From Pseudomonadota bacterium (GTDB taxonomy: Bacteria; Pseudomonadota; Alphaproteobacteria; Azospirillales; Azospirillaceae): a DNA stretch of 7,396 bases. Location of the stretch: assembly GCA_023412175.1 (NCBI GenBank), contig JAEYOB010000733.1, positions 1 to 7,396 on the forward strand, given 5' to 3'. Below the pieces are notes generated by a model. The model was not told the origin of the DNA. It worked only from the letters and a program-made list of their open reading frames with translations, and did no database searches. A program made the translations under genes and the position numbers. Every line of letters starts with the position of its first letter. Position 1 is the stretch's first letter. This document shows, in pieces, positions 1 to 5,452 of the stretch.

Positions 1-1
1 G

Positions 2-472
2 CCCGACCCCGGCGCCGGGGATGCGGTGCTGGAACTGCGGCTCGCTCCCGGTTCTGGTCGCAACCAGGACGCTGCGGCGATCCGCCGGGCGCTGGCCACC
101 GCGCTGGCCGCCGCCGATGGCTGGCGGCTGCTGCCGGCCGCCGAGGCGACGCGGCTGGAAGGCAGGCTGGAGGCGCTGGAGTATCGCAACAAGGCGCTCG
201 CTGCCGCGCTGGAGCGCGTGTCCTTCCAGCCGCTCGACGGCGGCTTGACGCAGGTGCGCGACGCCGCGTCGTTGTTCGGCTTCGTCAACGAATGGTGCTT
301 CGACGAGGACCGTGTGGTGCGCCGCTTCCGCGAGCTGGCGCCGGTCTACCACCCCGACACCGGCATGGTCGGCTGCCGCCAGCGCATGGCGCAGCTCATC
401 GAGGCGCGGAACCTGCTGATCCGGCACGTCCGCACCGCCTATCCCTCCGGGGCGTGGGCGGAGCGGCGGTAG
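2..472 (+). CDS. J-domain protein, C-terminal part (5' end outside window)
   Basis: The frame is open from the first bases of the window, so the true start lies upstream; a GTG at 26 is internal and has no convincing ribosome-binding site. About 156 residues are visible. An Ala/Leu/Glu-rich, probably coiled-coil stretch (LEGRLEALEYRNKALAAALE, nucleotides about 155-214) leads into a C-terminal J-domain-like block: helix RRFRELAPVY, the HPD tripeptide at 350-358, then a helix ending IEARNLLIRHV, which matches the helix III pattern of the family. HPD is the signature by which J-proteins stimulate DnaK-type Hsp70 ATPase, so the inferred role is a DnaK co-chaperone or adaptor. No zinc-finger or DnaJ C-terminal substrate domain follows the J-domain; the protein stops about 35 residues after HPD. 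It runs convergently into the small exported-protein gene. The J-domain call is fairly secure; the client and the full architecture are unknown. Confidence 0.75.
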   Translation, partial: PDPGAGDAVLELRLAPGSGRNQDAAAIRRALATALAAADGWRLLPAAEATRLEGRLEALEYRNKALAAALERVSFQPLDGGLTQVRDAASLFGFVNEWCFDEDRVVRRFRELAPVYHPDTGMVGCRQRMAQLIEARNLLIRHVRTAYPSGAWAERR

Positions 473-513
473 GCACCCCCGCTCCGGACCGGACGGCCAG
501 TCATACCGAACGG

Positions 514-855
514 TCAGTCGTAGGTGAACCCCTCGTCCTTCATGTAGATGTTGCTGACCTTGCACCAGTCCACCTTGAACTGCTCCGCTTCATAGTCGAC
601 CCAGCTTACGCGGAACGGCACGACGCAATTGCCTTCGTCGCTGCCCCAGTCCATCTCGGCGGACTCGCCCGGCTTGAGCGTGAAGTCGATCCAGTTCTTG
701 CTCCACTTGCCGCCCTCGTAGGTGCGGAAGCCGTTGAGCACGTACTGCGACGATTTGTTGTGGAGATTGAACTTGTAGGTGTCCCCGGCAACGGCCGGAA
801 CCGCGGTGCCGACGCTCATACCGGCGAGCAGGCACAACAAGGCCAGAGTGCGCAT
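514..855 (-). CDS. Small exported protein of unknown function
   Basis: A 113-residue protein. Residues 1-23 form a clear signal peptide: MRT, a hydrophobic core (LALLCLLAGMSVG) and an A-V-A cleavage motif, leaving a mature protein of about 90 residues starting GDTYKF. This predicts export to the periplasm or beyond; I see no lipobox. The mature part is predicted beta-rich and Trp-rich (W51, W55, W70, W85, W97). It has exactly two cysteines, C77 and C98, which could form a disulphide. Motifs include NGFRT, KWSKNW, LKPGE and WCKVSNIY. I cannot name the family, and no function is proposed. The ATG at 855 is preceded by a GGGGG ribosome-binding stretch on the minus strand; a second, out-of-frame ATG lies 4 bases upstream. 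The gene has its own likely promoter and its base composition is visibly less GC-rich than its neighbours. It lies downstream of the VOC gene on the same strand, about 154 bp away, so co-transcription is not required. Confidence 0.8.
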   Translation of the reverse strand: MRTLALLCLLAGMSVGTAVPAVAGDTYKFNLHNKSSQYVLNGFRTYEGGKWSKNWIDFTLKPGESAEMDWGSDEGNCVVPFRVSWVDYEAEQFKVDWCKVSNIYMKDEGFTYD

Positions 856-918
856 GCATAACCCCCAAAAGGACGTGGATTCTTCCGTGCTGTTGTTCGC
901 GCACGTGAAGATTGGGGA

Positions 919-946
919 AGCTTAGCAGTAACTTAGGATTACTCAA
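919..946 (-). promoter_or_regulatory. Putative sigma70-type promoter for the small exported protein
   Basis: On the minus strand, TTGAGT (946-941) and TAAGCT (924-919) are separated by 16 bp, inside an AT-richer intergenic stretch upstream of the exported-protein start at 855. The spacer and part of the -35 box contain a short inverted repeat, AGTAA-7-TTACT (927-943), which could be an operator but is short enough to be chance. The -35 match is fair and the -10 match is weak, so this is a tentative assignment from sequence alone. Confidence 0.35.
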
Positions 947-1009
947 GAAGTGGTATCAGCCGCACGCAAGATTTCAGAATGGAAATACTGAAGCCGGTTC
1001 GGGCGAATT

Positions 1010-1432
1010 TTACGGCAGCACCAGCCGGCCGTCATCGGTAAAGGAAAAGAACGGGTTCCAGGCGACTTCCCAGGGATGCCCGTCCGGATCGGCGAAGTAG
1101 CCGGCATGGCCGCCCCAGAACACATCCTGCGCCGGCTTGAGGATGCGGCCGCCGGCCGCCTCGGCTTCGGCCAGCACCGCCGCCACCTCCTCGCGCCGGC
1201 GCACGTTGTGGGCCAGCGCGATGCCGCCGAAGCCGCTGCCCTCCGGCGGTACGTGCGCGTCCTCGGCCAGCGCGTCGCGGCCGTACAGCGCCAGGACCAC
1301 GCCGCCGGCGGGGAGGAAGGCCACCGACTCGTTGCTCGTCGGCGATGCGGTGAAGCCCAGGCGTTCGTAGAAGGCGCGGCTGCGCGCCACGTCGGCCACC
1401 CCCAGGGTCAGCAGGGACAGCCGCGGCTCCAT
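1010..1432 (-). CDS. VOC (glyoxalase/bleomycin-resistance fold) family protein
   Basis: A 140-residue protein of normal length for a single-chain vicinal-oxygen-chelate protein with two beta-alpha-beta-beta-beta modules. Module 1 opens with LTLGVADVARSRAFYERLGF (residues 9-28), the family's first strand and helix. Module 2 ends with the hallmark GYFADPDGHPWEVAWNP (111-127), where E122 sits at the usual metal-ligand or catalytic position. Family members include glyoxalases, dioxygenases, fosfomycin- or bleomycin-resistance proteins and uncharacterised enzymes; the substrate cannot be read from this sequence. It is probably a soluble cytoplasmic dimer. The gene directly follows the pentapeptide-repeat gene. 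The upstream stop TGA, one codon (GCC) and this ATG are consecutive and in the same frame, and a GGAG within the end of the upstream gene lies 9 bases before ATG. Translational coupling is therefore likely. No clear terminator follows the stop. Confidence 0.9.
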   Translation of the reverse strand: MEPRLSLLTLGVADVARSRAFYERLGFTASPTSNESVAFLPAGGVVLALYGRDALAEDAHVPPEGSGFGGIALAHNVRRREEVAAVLAEAEAAGGRILKPAQDVFWGGHAGYFADPDGHPWEVAWNPFFSFTDDGRLVLP

Positions 1433-1435
1433 GGC

Positions 1436-2785
1436 TCAGCGCTCCAGGCCGATCACCTCGGCCAAGATCGCGTCGGTGAAATTGGCATCGCCGATGTCCG
1501 CGCCGGTCAGGTCGGCGCCGGTCAGGTCGGCCTCGGCCAGATTGGCGCCGGTCAGGTCGGCGCCCACGAGGTTGGCGCCGGACAGGTTCACCTTGTGCAG
1601 GTCGGCGTTCCGCAGCGTCGCCATGCCCAGGCGGGCGCGCTGGAGATTGGCGCGCCAGACGTGGCCGCTCATCGTCTGGATGTGCACCGGGCCGAGCTTG
1701 GCGTCGGTCAGGTTGGCGTTGGACAGGGTGGCGCGTTCGAAGTTGATGCCGCGCAGGTCGGCGCCGGTGAAGTTCGCCTTGCGCAGGTCGGCCAGCGACA
1801 GGTCGGCGATGGCCAGCGACGCCCCGGCCAGCGACGCGCCGCGCAGCGTGATGCATTGCAGGATGCCGGCCGACAGGTTGATGCCGTCCAGCGTCTTGCC
1901 GGACAGGTCGAGCGCCGAGAGGTCGGCGCGCTTGCCGTCCTTGCCGCCGCTGTCGATCCAGGCGAGGTGCGCGGCGATGATCGCCGCCAGCGCGCTCTCG
2001 GCGTTCTCCAGCGCCTTGGCGGTGACCGCGCCGGCCAGGCTGGGCGAGCGCAGCTGGCCCGAATCGAGGATGGCGCCGATCAGGTTGGTGTTGGTGAAGT
2101 TGGCGCGCCCGATGGCGGCCCCCGTCAGCACCGCGCCCGACAGGCGTGCGCCGGACAGGTTCGCCTCCGACAGGTCGGCGTCGGTCAGGTCGCAACCGGT
2201 CAGGTTGGCGTTGGTCAGGTTGGCGCGCTGGAACTTGGTGCCGCGCAGGATCGAATCGGTGAGGTCGGTCTGCATGACGAAGGAGTTCGCCAGCTTGGCG
2301 CGGGACAAGTCGGCGTTGCGCATGGTCGCCGCCGTCAGTTCCGAGGTGAGGACGTTGTCGAACTGGTGCTCGCGCACGTCGCCGCTCTCGGTGTAGTGCA
2401 GCAGCGTGCCGTCGCGCAGGTCCACCTCGACCAGGATCGCCTCGCTCAGCATGGCGCCGCGCAGGCAGGCGCCGCGCAGGTCGGCGCGGCGCAGGTCGGC
2501 CTTTTCCAGGTTCGCCAGCCGCATGTCGGCGGCGTACAGGTTGGCGTTCTGCAGGTTGGCGCCGGTCAGGCGCGCGCTGAACAGCTTGGCGCCGGACAGG
2601 TCGGCGTCCGACAGGTCGATGCCGGAGAGGTCCAGGTGCGACAGGTCGCGCATCTTCAGGTTGGCGCGCGCGCCGCCCGGCTGGCTCTTCCGAAAGGCCT
2701 GGTGGCGCATCAGGATGGCGTTCAGCTGGCTCTGCGTGAGCTTGGTGCGCGGCGAGTTCGAACCGAAACCTTGCGATGTCGACAT
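1436..2785 (-). CDS. Pentapeptide-repeat protein with two helical-cap/repeat modules
   Basis: 449 residues from the preferred ATG at 2785, giving MSTSQGFGSN. Most of the chain consists of A(D/N)LXX pentapeptides, which fold as a right-handed quadrilateral beta-helix. Runs lie at about residues 41-127, 155-245 and 286-442, with an interruption at about 128-154 (HYTESGDVREHQF). Two similar non-repeat segments precede repeat runs: residues 14-43, with H28, F31, GG and RANL, and 256-289, with H273, W276, GG and RADL. These look like duplicated helical caps. There is no signal peptide from this start, so the protein is probably cytoplasmic. Members of this superfamily include DNA-gyrase-protecting DNA mimics (Qnr, MfpA) and many of unknown role; nothing here proves gyrase binding. 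The start was chosen because the family-like LTQSQLNAIL segment begins soon after it and AAGGG lies 9 bases upstream. ATGs at 2803, 2890 and 3058 are in frame but have poor ribosome-binding sites. It is the first gene of a unit with the VOC gene. Confidence 0.9.
   Translation of the reverse strand: MSTSQGFGSNSPRTKLTQSQLNAILMRHQAFRKSQPGGARANLKMRDLSHLDLSGIDLSDADLSGAKLFSARLTGANLQNANLYAADMRLANLEKADLRRADLRGACLRGAMLSEAILVEVDLRDGTLLHYTESGDVREHQFDNVLTSELTAATMRNADLSRAKLANSFVMQTDLTDSILRGTKFQRANLTNANLTGCDLTDADLSEANLSGARLSGAVLTGAAIGRANFTNTNLIGAILDSGQLRSPSLAGAVTAKALENAESALAAIIAAHLAWIDSGGKDGKRADLSALDLSGKTLDGINLSAGILQCITLRGASLAGASLAIADLSLADLRKANFTGADLRGINFERATLSNANLTDAKLGPVHIQTMSGHVWRANLQRARLGMATLRNADLHKVNLSGANLVGADLTGANLAEADLTGADLTGADIGDANFTDAILAEVIGLER
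1500..1577 (-). repeat. Near-identical 15-bp tandem units encoding pentapeptides
   Basis: Near the 3' end of the pentapeptide gene the DNA itself is repetitive. The plus-strand unit GGCGCCGGTCAGGTC and close variants recur with 15-bp phasing, coding for LTGAD/LTGAN on the minus strand. Elsewhere in the gene the protein pattern is kept with more varied codons, so this part looks like the most recently expanded or homogenised block. It is coding sequence, not a CRISPR or intergenic array. Confidence 0.6.
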
Positions 2786-2788
2786 CGC
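2773..2788. repeat. 16-bp perfect palindrome over the pentapeptide gene start codon
   Basis: GCGATGTCGACATCGC reads identically on both strands. The minus-strand ATG of the pentapeptide gene (2785-2783) lies inside it. As DNA it could be a dimeric-regulator site; as RNA it could fold into a 6-bp stem with a TCGA loop that would pair the AUG. Most of it is coding, so it may also be coincidental. Confidence 0.5.
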
Positions 2789-2863
2789 GGCGAGCCCTTG
2801 CATGGTGAGGCCGACAGCTTGCAGACAAGCCGCAAACAAAGCGTTAACCAGGAGAGAGAATTT

Positions 2864-2893
2864 ATTCAAATCAATAGCGTGAAACCACATCAA
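2864..2893 (-). promoter_or_regulatory. Tentative promoter for the pentapeptide-VOC unit
   Basis: The stretch at about 2820-2905 is markedly AT-rich compared with its surroundings, as expected of a promoter region. On the minus strand the best pair I find is TTGATG (2893-2888) and TTGAAT (2869-2864) with an 18-bp spacer, each box matching four of six consensus positions. This would leave a leader of about 70 bases before the ATG at 2785. The exact boxes are uncertain. Confidence 0.3.
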
Positions 2894-2948
2894 CAATAGG
2901 AATATGCAACTTTCCGGTTGGCGGCCGATCGCCGGCGCGGCGGCTCTG

Positions 2949-2977
2949 TTGACTCGGGCGGCGCGGATCCGTATTGT
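2949..2977 (+). promoter_or_regulatory. sigma70-type promoter for the ffh operon
   Basis: TTGACT (2949-2954) and TATTGT (2972-2977) are separated by exactly 17 bp, the optimal spacing for the housekeeping sigma factor. The expected transcription start is near 2984, giving an untranslated leader of about 135 bases before the ffh ATG. Its position in the divergent gap and its strand fit the downstream operon. This is the best promoter match in the window. Confidence 0.65.
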
Positions 2978-3022
2978 CCGGCCTCCAGCTTCCGTCGATG
3001 GTTTCGACGCAGCGCCCACGGG

Positions 3023-3057
3023 TGCCAGCCAGTCCGCGAGTTTCGCGCACTGGCGCA
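3023..3057 (+). promoter_or_regulatory. Hairpin in the ffh mRNA leader
   Basis: The predicted leader contains a strong stem-loop. TGC (3023-3025) pairs with GCA (3055-3057); after a two-base bulge, GCCAGT pairs with ACTGGC; after a C/C mismatch, CGCGA pairs with TCGCG around a GTT loop (3040-3042). That gives 14 pairs in all. T-rich sequence (ATTTGCGTTT) follows, so it could act as a leaky attenuator, a transcript stabiliser or simply GC-rich structure. It lies 63 bases before ffh. No known riboswitch or 4.5S RNA motif is recognisable. Confidence 0.4.
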
Positions 3058-3120
3058 TTTGCGTTTGGGTCGCGCGCGTTCGAGAGTGTCGGCGAAGCGT
3101 TTCGGAATTTTGAGGACCCC

Positions 3121-4536
3121 ATGTTCGAAGGCCTGACCGGACGCCTGGGCGACATCTTCGACAAGCTGCGCCGCCGCGGCGCGCTGAGCGAGGAGGACGT
3201 CTCCGCCGCCCTGCGCGAAGTGCGCGTGGCGCTGCTGGAGGCCGACGTCGCCCTGCCGGTGGTCAAGCAGTTCGTGGCGCAGGTCAAGGAGCGCGCCGTC
3301 GGGCAGGAGGTGCTGCGCTCCGTCACGCCGGGCCAGCAGGTCATCAAGATCGTCCACGACAACCTCGTGGAGATGCTGGGCCAGGGCGAGGACATCAACC
3401 TCAACGCCGCCGCCCCGGTGCCGATCCTGATGGTCGGCCTGCAGGGCTCGGGCAAGACGACCTCGACCGCCAAGATCGCGCTGCGCCTCAAGACCAAGGA
3501 GCGCAAGAAGGTCCTGATGGCGTCGCTGGACGTGCGCCGTCCGGCCGCGCAGGAGCAGCTCCGCGTGCTCGGCGAGCAGACCGGCATCGCCACGCTGCCC
3601 ATCCTGATGGGCCAGGGCCCGGTGGACATCGCCAAGCGCGCGATGGATGTCGGCCGCCGCGAAGGCTACGACGTGGTGATGCTCGACACCGCCGGCCGCC
3701 TCGCCATCGACGAGGAGCTGATGGCCGAGGTGGTCGCCGTGCGCGACGCCGCCAAGCCGGCCGAGACGCTGCTGGTCGCCGACGCCATGACCGGCCAAGA
3801 CGCTGTGACGGTCGCCACCAACTTCAACGACAAGGTCGGCATCACCGGCATCGTGCTGACCCGCGTCGACGGCGACGCCCGCGGCGGCGCGGCGCTGTCC
3901 ATGCGCCAGATCACCGGCAAGCCGATCAAGCTGCTGGGCGTCGGCGAGAAGATCGACGCGCTGGAGGCCTTTCACCCCGACCGGATCGCCGGCCGCATCC
4001 TCGGCATGGGCGACGTGGTGTCGCTGGTCGAGAAGGCGGTCGAGACCATCGACCAGGAGGAGGCCGAGAAGCTCGCCCGCAAGTTCGAGAAGGGCCAGGG
4101 CTTCGACCTCGACGACATGGCCAGCCAGCTCAAGCAGCTCCGCAAGATGGGCGGCATGTCGGGGCTGATGGGCATGCTGCCGGGCATCGGCAAGATCAAG
4201 AACCAGCTCAAGGACGCCAACATCGACGACAAGGTGATCAAGCGCCAGGAGGCGATCATCTCGTCGATGACCAAGAAGGAGCGCAAGAACCCCGAGCTGA
4301 TCAAGGCGTCGCGCCGCAAGCGCATCGCCGCCGGCTCGGGCACGTCGGTGCAGGAGGTCAACAAGGTCCTCAAGCAGTTCGACGACATGCGCACCATGAT
4401 GAAGAAGGTCCAGAAGCTGGGCAAGAAGGGCATGATGCGCGGCGGCCTCGGCAACCTGCTGCCCAAGGGGCTGGGCGGGTTCGGCGGCGGCGGCAACCCG
4501 TTCGGCGGCGGTGGCGGAAAGGGGCCGTTCGGATGA
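3121..4536 (+). CDS. ffh: Signal recognition particle GTPase Ffh (SRP54)
   Basis: 471 residues. Ffh binds 4.5S RNA and hydrophobic signal sequences on the ribosome, then docks with FtsY at the membrane to deliver nascent inner-membrane proteins to SecYEG. The N-domain helical bundle is about residues 1-85. The G-domain has P-loop GLQGSGKTT (106-114), DVRRPAA (137-143), DTAGR (189-193), the TRVD guanine-specificity motif (247-250) and GVGEKIDALEAF (273-284). The M-domain has a Met-rich finger-loop region (about 343-353, MGGMSGLMGML) and the RNA-binding signature SRRKRIAAGSG (398-408). The Gly/Phe-rich tail (about 441-471) is longer than the core family needs. The start at 3121 gives the canonical MFEGLT N-terminus and is preceded by TGAGGA 4 bases upstream; the upstream in-frame ATG at 2974 is within the promoter and is rejected. 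It is the first gene of the operon. Its TGA overlaps the start of the VOC pseudogene as ATGA. Confidence 0.98.
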   Translation: MFEGLTGRLGDIFDKLRRRGALSEEDVSAALREVRVALLEADVALPVVKQFVAQVKERAVGQEVLRSVTPGQQVIKIVHDNLVEMLGQGEDINLNAAAPVPILMVGLQGSGKTTSTAKIALRLKTKERKKVLMASLDVRRPAAQEQLRVLGEQTGIATLPILMGQGPVDIAKRAMDVGRREGYDVVMLDTAGRLAIDEELMAEVVAVRDAAKPAETLLVADAMTGQDAVTVATNFNDKVGITGIVLTRVDGDARGGAALSMRQITGKPIKLLGVGEKIDALEAFHPDRIAGRILGMGDVVSLVEKAVETIDQEEAEKLARKFEKGQGFDLDDMASQLKQLRKMGGMSGLMGMLPGIGKIKNQLKDANIDDKVIKRQEAIISSMTKKERKNPELIKASRRKRIAAGSGTSVQEVNKVLKQFDDMRTMMKKVQKLGKKGMMRGGLGNLLPKGLGGFGGGGNPFGGGGGKGPFG

Positions 4537-4910
4537 TCGACCACATCTCGCTGCCCGTCACGGACATCGAGCGCGCCAAGGCGTTCTACGATCCGGTGCT
4601 GGCCGCCGTCGGCTACCGCCGGATGATGGATTTCGGCCAGGCGGCCGGCTAAGGCGACGAGCACCCGCATTTCTGGATCGGCGTTCCGCCGGAGGATGAG
4701 GTGCAGGGCCCCGCGGTGGGCGTGCATGTCGCTTTCCGCGCCAGGGACCGCGAGGCGGTGGATGCCTTCCACGCCGCGGCGCTGGCGCACGGCGGGCGCG
4801 ACAACGGCGCGCCGGGGCTCCGGCCGCGCTACCACCCCGATTACTACGCTGGATTCGTCTTCGACCCGGATGGAAACCGGATCGAGGCGGTCTGCCATCT
4901 CCCCGCCTGA
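4533..4910 (+). pseudogene. VOC-family protein gene broken by an in-frame TAA
   Basis: The ATG at 4533 overlaps the ffh stop (ATGA), the normal layout for translational coupling. The frame encodes a complete-looking VOC protein of about 125 residues. It begins MIDHISLPVTDIERAKAFYD, with the first-strand His and the helix typical of the fold, and ends FDPDGNRIEAVCHLPA, the family's C-terminal hallmark. Codon 40 is TAA (4650-4652), after DFGQAAG and before GDEHPHFWIG. Relatives usually have an aromatic residue here, as in AGYG or AGFG, so one base change from TAT or TAC would explain the stop. The first product would be only 39 residues. The rest (4653-4907) keeps intact frame, high-GC codon choice and family motifs, which suggests recent inactivation or a sequencing error. 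A GTG at 4701, 5 bases after GGAGG, could restart a 69-residue C-terminal half, but half a VOC monomer is unlikely to work alone. It is not the same subfamily as the VOC gene at 1010. Confidence 0.85.
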
Positions 4911-4921
4911 CCGGCGGGTTT
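4902..4921 (+). terminator. Weak hairpin between the VOC pseudogene and rpsP
   Basis: CCCGCC (4902-4907) and GGCGGG (4913-4918) form a 6-bp GC stem around TGACC, followed by TTTCGTT. It overlaps the VOC stop codon. It resembles a short intrinsic terminator or attenuator, but the T-run is poor and ribosomal genes follow immediately, so partial termination or simple chance are both possible. Confidence 0.3.
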
Positions 4922-4960
4922 CGTTCAACCACCTTGACCTAGAAGAGAGAGTTTCGACCC

Positions 4961-5314
4961 ATGGCTCTGAAGATCCGTCTGGCCCGCGGTGGCGCCAAGA
5001 AGCGCCCGTTCTACGCGATCGTCGTTGCCGACGCCCGCAGCCCGCGTGACGGCCGCTTCATCGAGAAGATCGGCACCTACAACCCGATGCTGCCGCGCGA
5101 AGACGAGAAGCGCATCCAGTTCGACGTCGAGCGCGCCAAGCATTGGCTGTCGGTCGGCGCCCAGCCGACGGACCGCGTCGTGCTGTTCTTCGCCAACGCC
5201 GGCCTGGTCGAGAAGCCGGCCATCCGCGAGACCCCGAAGAAGTCCGCCCCGAAGGCCAAGGCCCAGGAGCGCGCCAAGGCTGCCGCCGCCGCCGCTGCCG
5301 CCGCCGGCGAGTGA
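4961..5314 (+). CDS. rpsP: 30S ribosomal protein S16
   Basis: 117 residues. S16 is an early-binding protein of the 30S body and contacts 16S rRNA. The core (residues 1-80) has the full family pattern: [20 protein letters not shown] at the N-terminus, [16 protein letters not shown] in the middle (about 27-42), then [15 protein letters not shown]. Beyond residue 85 there is an Ala/Lys/Glu-rich tail ([14 protein letters not shown] followed by an alanine run) that E. coli S16 (about 82 residues) lacks; such tails are common in alphaproteobacteria. The start ATG is preceded by AGAAGAGAGAG, a purine-rich ribosome-binding stretch about 9 bases upstream. The gene lies 50 bases after the VOC pseudogene and is followed immediately by the inverted-repeat element. 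The conserved order rpsP-rimM-trmD-rplS supports the identity. Confidence 0.98.
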   Translation: MALKIRLARGGAKKRPFYAIVVADARSPRDGRFIEKIGTYNPMLPREDEKRIQFDVERAKHWLSVGAQPTDRVVLFFANAGLVEKPAIRETPKKSAPKAKAQERAKAAAAAAAAAGE

Positions 5315-5322
5315 CGATTCGA

Positions 5323-5441
5323 CCCTCTCTCCTCCGGGGAGGGGGTGGTCCGAAGGACCGGGTGAGGGGACTCGTTGGGGGCCGGAAACGGTTGCCGTGC
5401 GGAGCCCCCTCGCCCCGACCCTTTCCCCGGAGGGGAGAGGG
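5323..5441. repeat. REP/BIME-like inverted-repeat element between rpsP and rimM
   Basis: The outer arms 5323-5340 and 5424-5441 are inverted copies matching at 17 of 18 positions. Homology continues inward in looser form (GGGTGAGGGG on the left against CCCCTCGCCCC on the right). Each arm can also fold alone. On the left, CCCTCTCTCC pairs with GGGGAGGGGG around TCC. On the right, CCCTTTCCCC pairs with GGGGAGAGGG around GGA. A third hairpin, GGTCC-GAA-GGACC, lies at 5347-5359. Two facing hairpin units around a short unique centre is the layout of REP doublets (BIMEs) or small MITE-like elements. Intergenic palindromes of this CCCTCTCC/GGGTGAGGG style are frequent in high-GC proteobacteria. There is no coding potential I trust. 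Possible effects are mRNA stabilisation, processing or attenuation between the two genes. Confidence 0.75.
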
Positions 5442-5452
5442 AGGGAGAAAGC

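Noticed and set aside
1500..2640. Spaced direct repeats resembling a CRISPR or satellite array
   Set aside because: The period is 15 bp with no spacers and the repeats code for pentapeptides in one frame; it is a coding repeat.
1032..2828. Minus-strand open frame of about 598 codons across the pentapeptide and VOC genes
   Set aside because: It is an alternative frame of the same repeats, Arg/Pro-rich and domain-free, and it would cross both real genes.
1076..2899. Very long plus-strand open frame (about 600 codons) rich in QVGAGQVG-like repeats
   Set aside because: It is the antisense image of the pentapeptide repeats, kept open by GC-rich 15-bp periodicity. It covers two convincing minus-strand genes and has no recognisable domain.
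2786..3058. N-terminal extension of the pentapeptide protein from ATG at 3058 or 2890, the latter giving a hydrophobic, signal-like stretch
   Set aside because: The added residues fall in the AT-rich divergent control region, have no ribosome-binding site, and the longest form would overlap the ffh promoter. The start at 2785 fits the family segment better.
2904..3113. Small plus-strand open frame of 69 codons upstream of ffh
   Set aside because: Its start lies upstream of the promoter, there is no ribosome-binding site, and the composition is Arg/Ala-rich as in chance GC-rich frames.
2974..3120. 49-residue N-terminal extension of Ffh
   Set aside because: Its ATG lies inside the -10 region and Ffh proteins begin MFE or similar, which matches 3121 with a good ribosome-binding site.
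4934..4962. TTGACC as a -35 box for an rpsP promoter
   Set aside because: A properly spaced -10 box would fall on CCCATG at the rpsP start codon and does not match, so no promoter is called here.
5281..5314. GCC-rich run at the end of rpsP as a slippage or repeat tract
   Set aside because: It simply encodes the alanine-rich tail with mixed GCC and GCT codons and is followed by a normal stop.
5375..5452. Upstream in-frame start for rimM
   Set aside because: It would translate half of the inverted-repeat element and add 26 low-complexity residues before the conserved RimM N-terminus.
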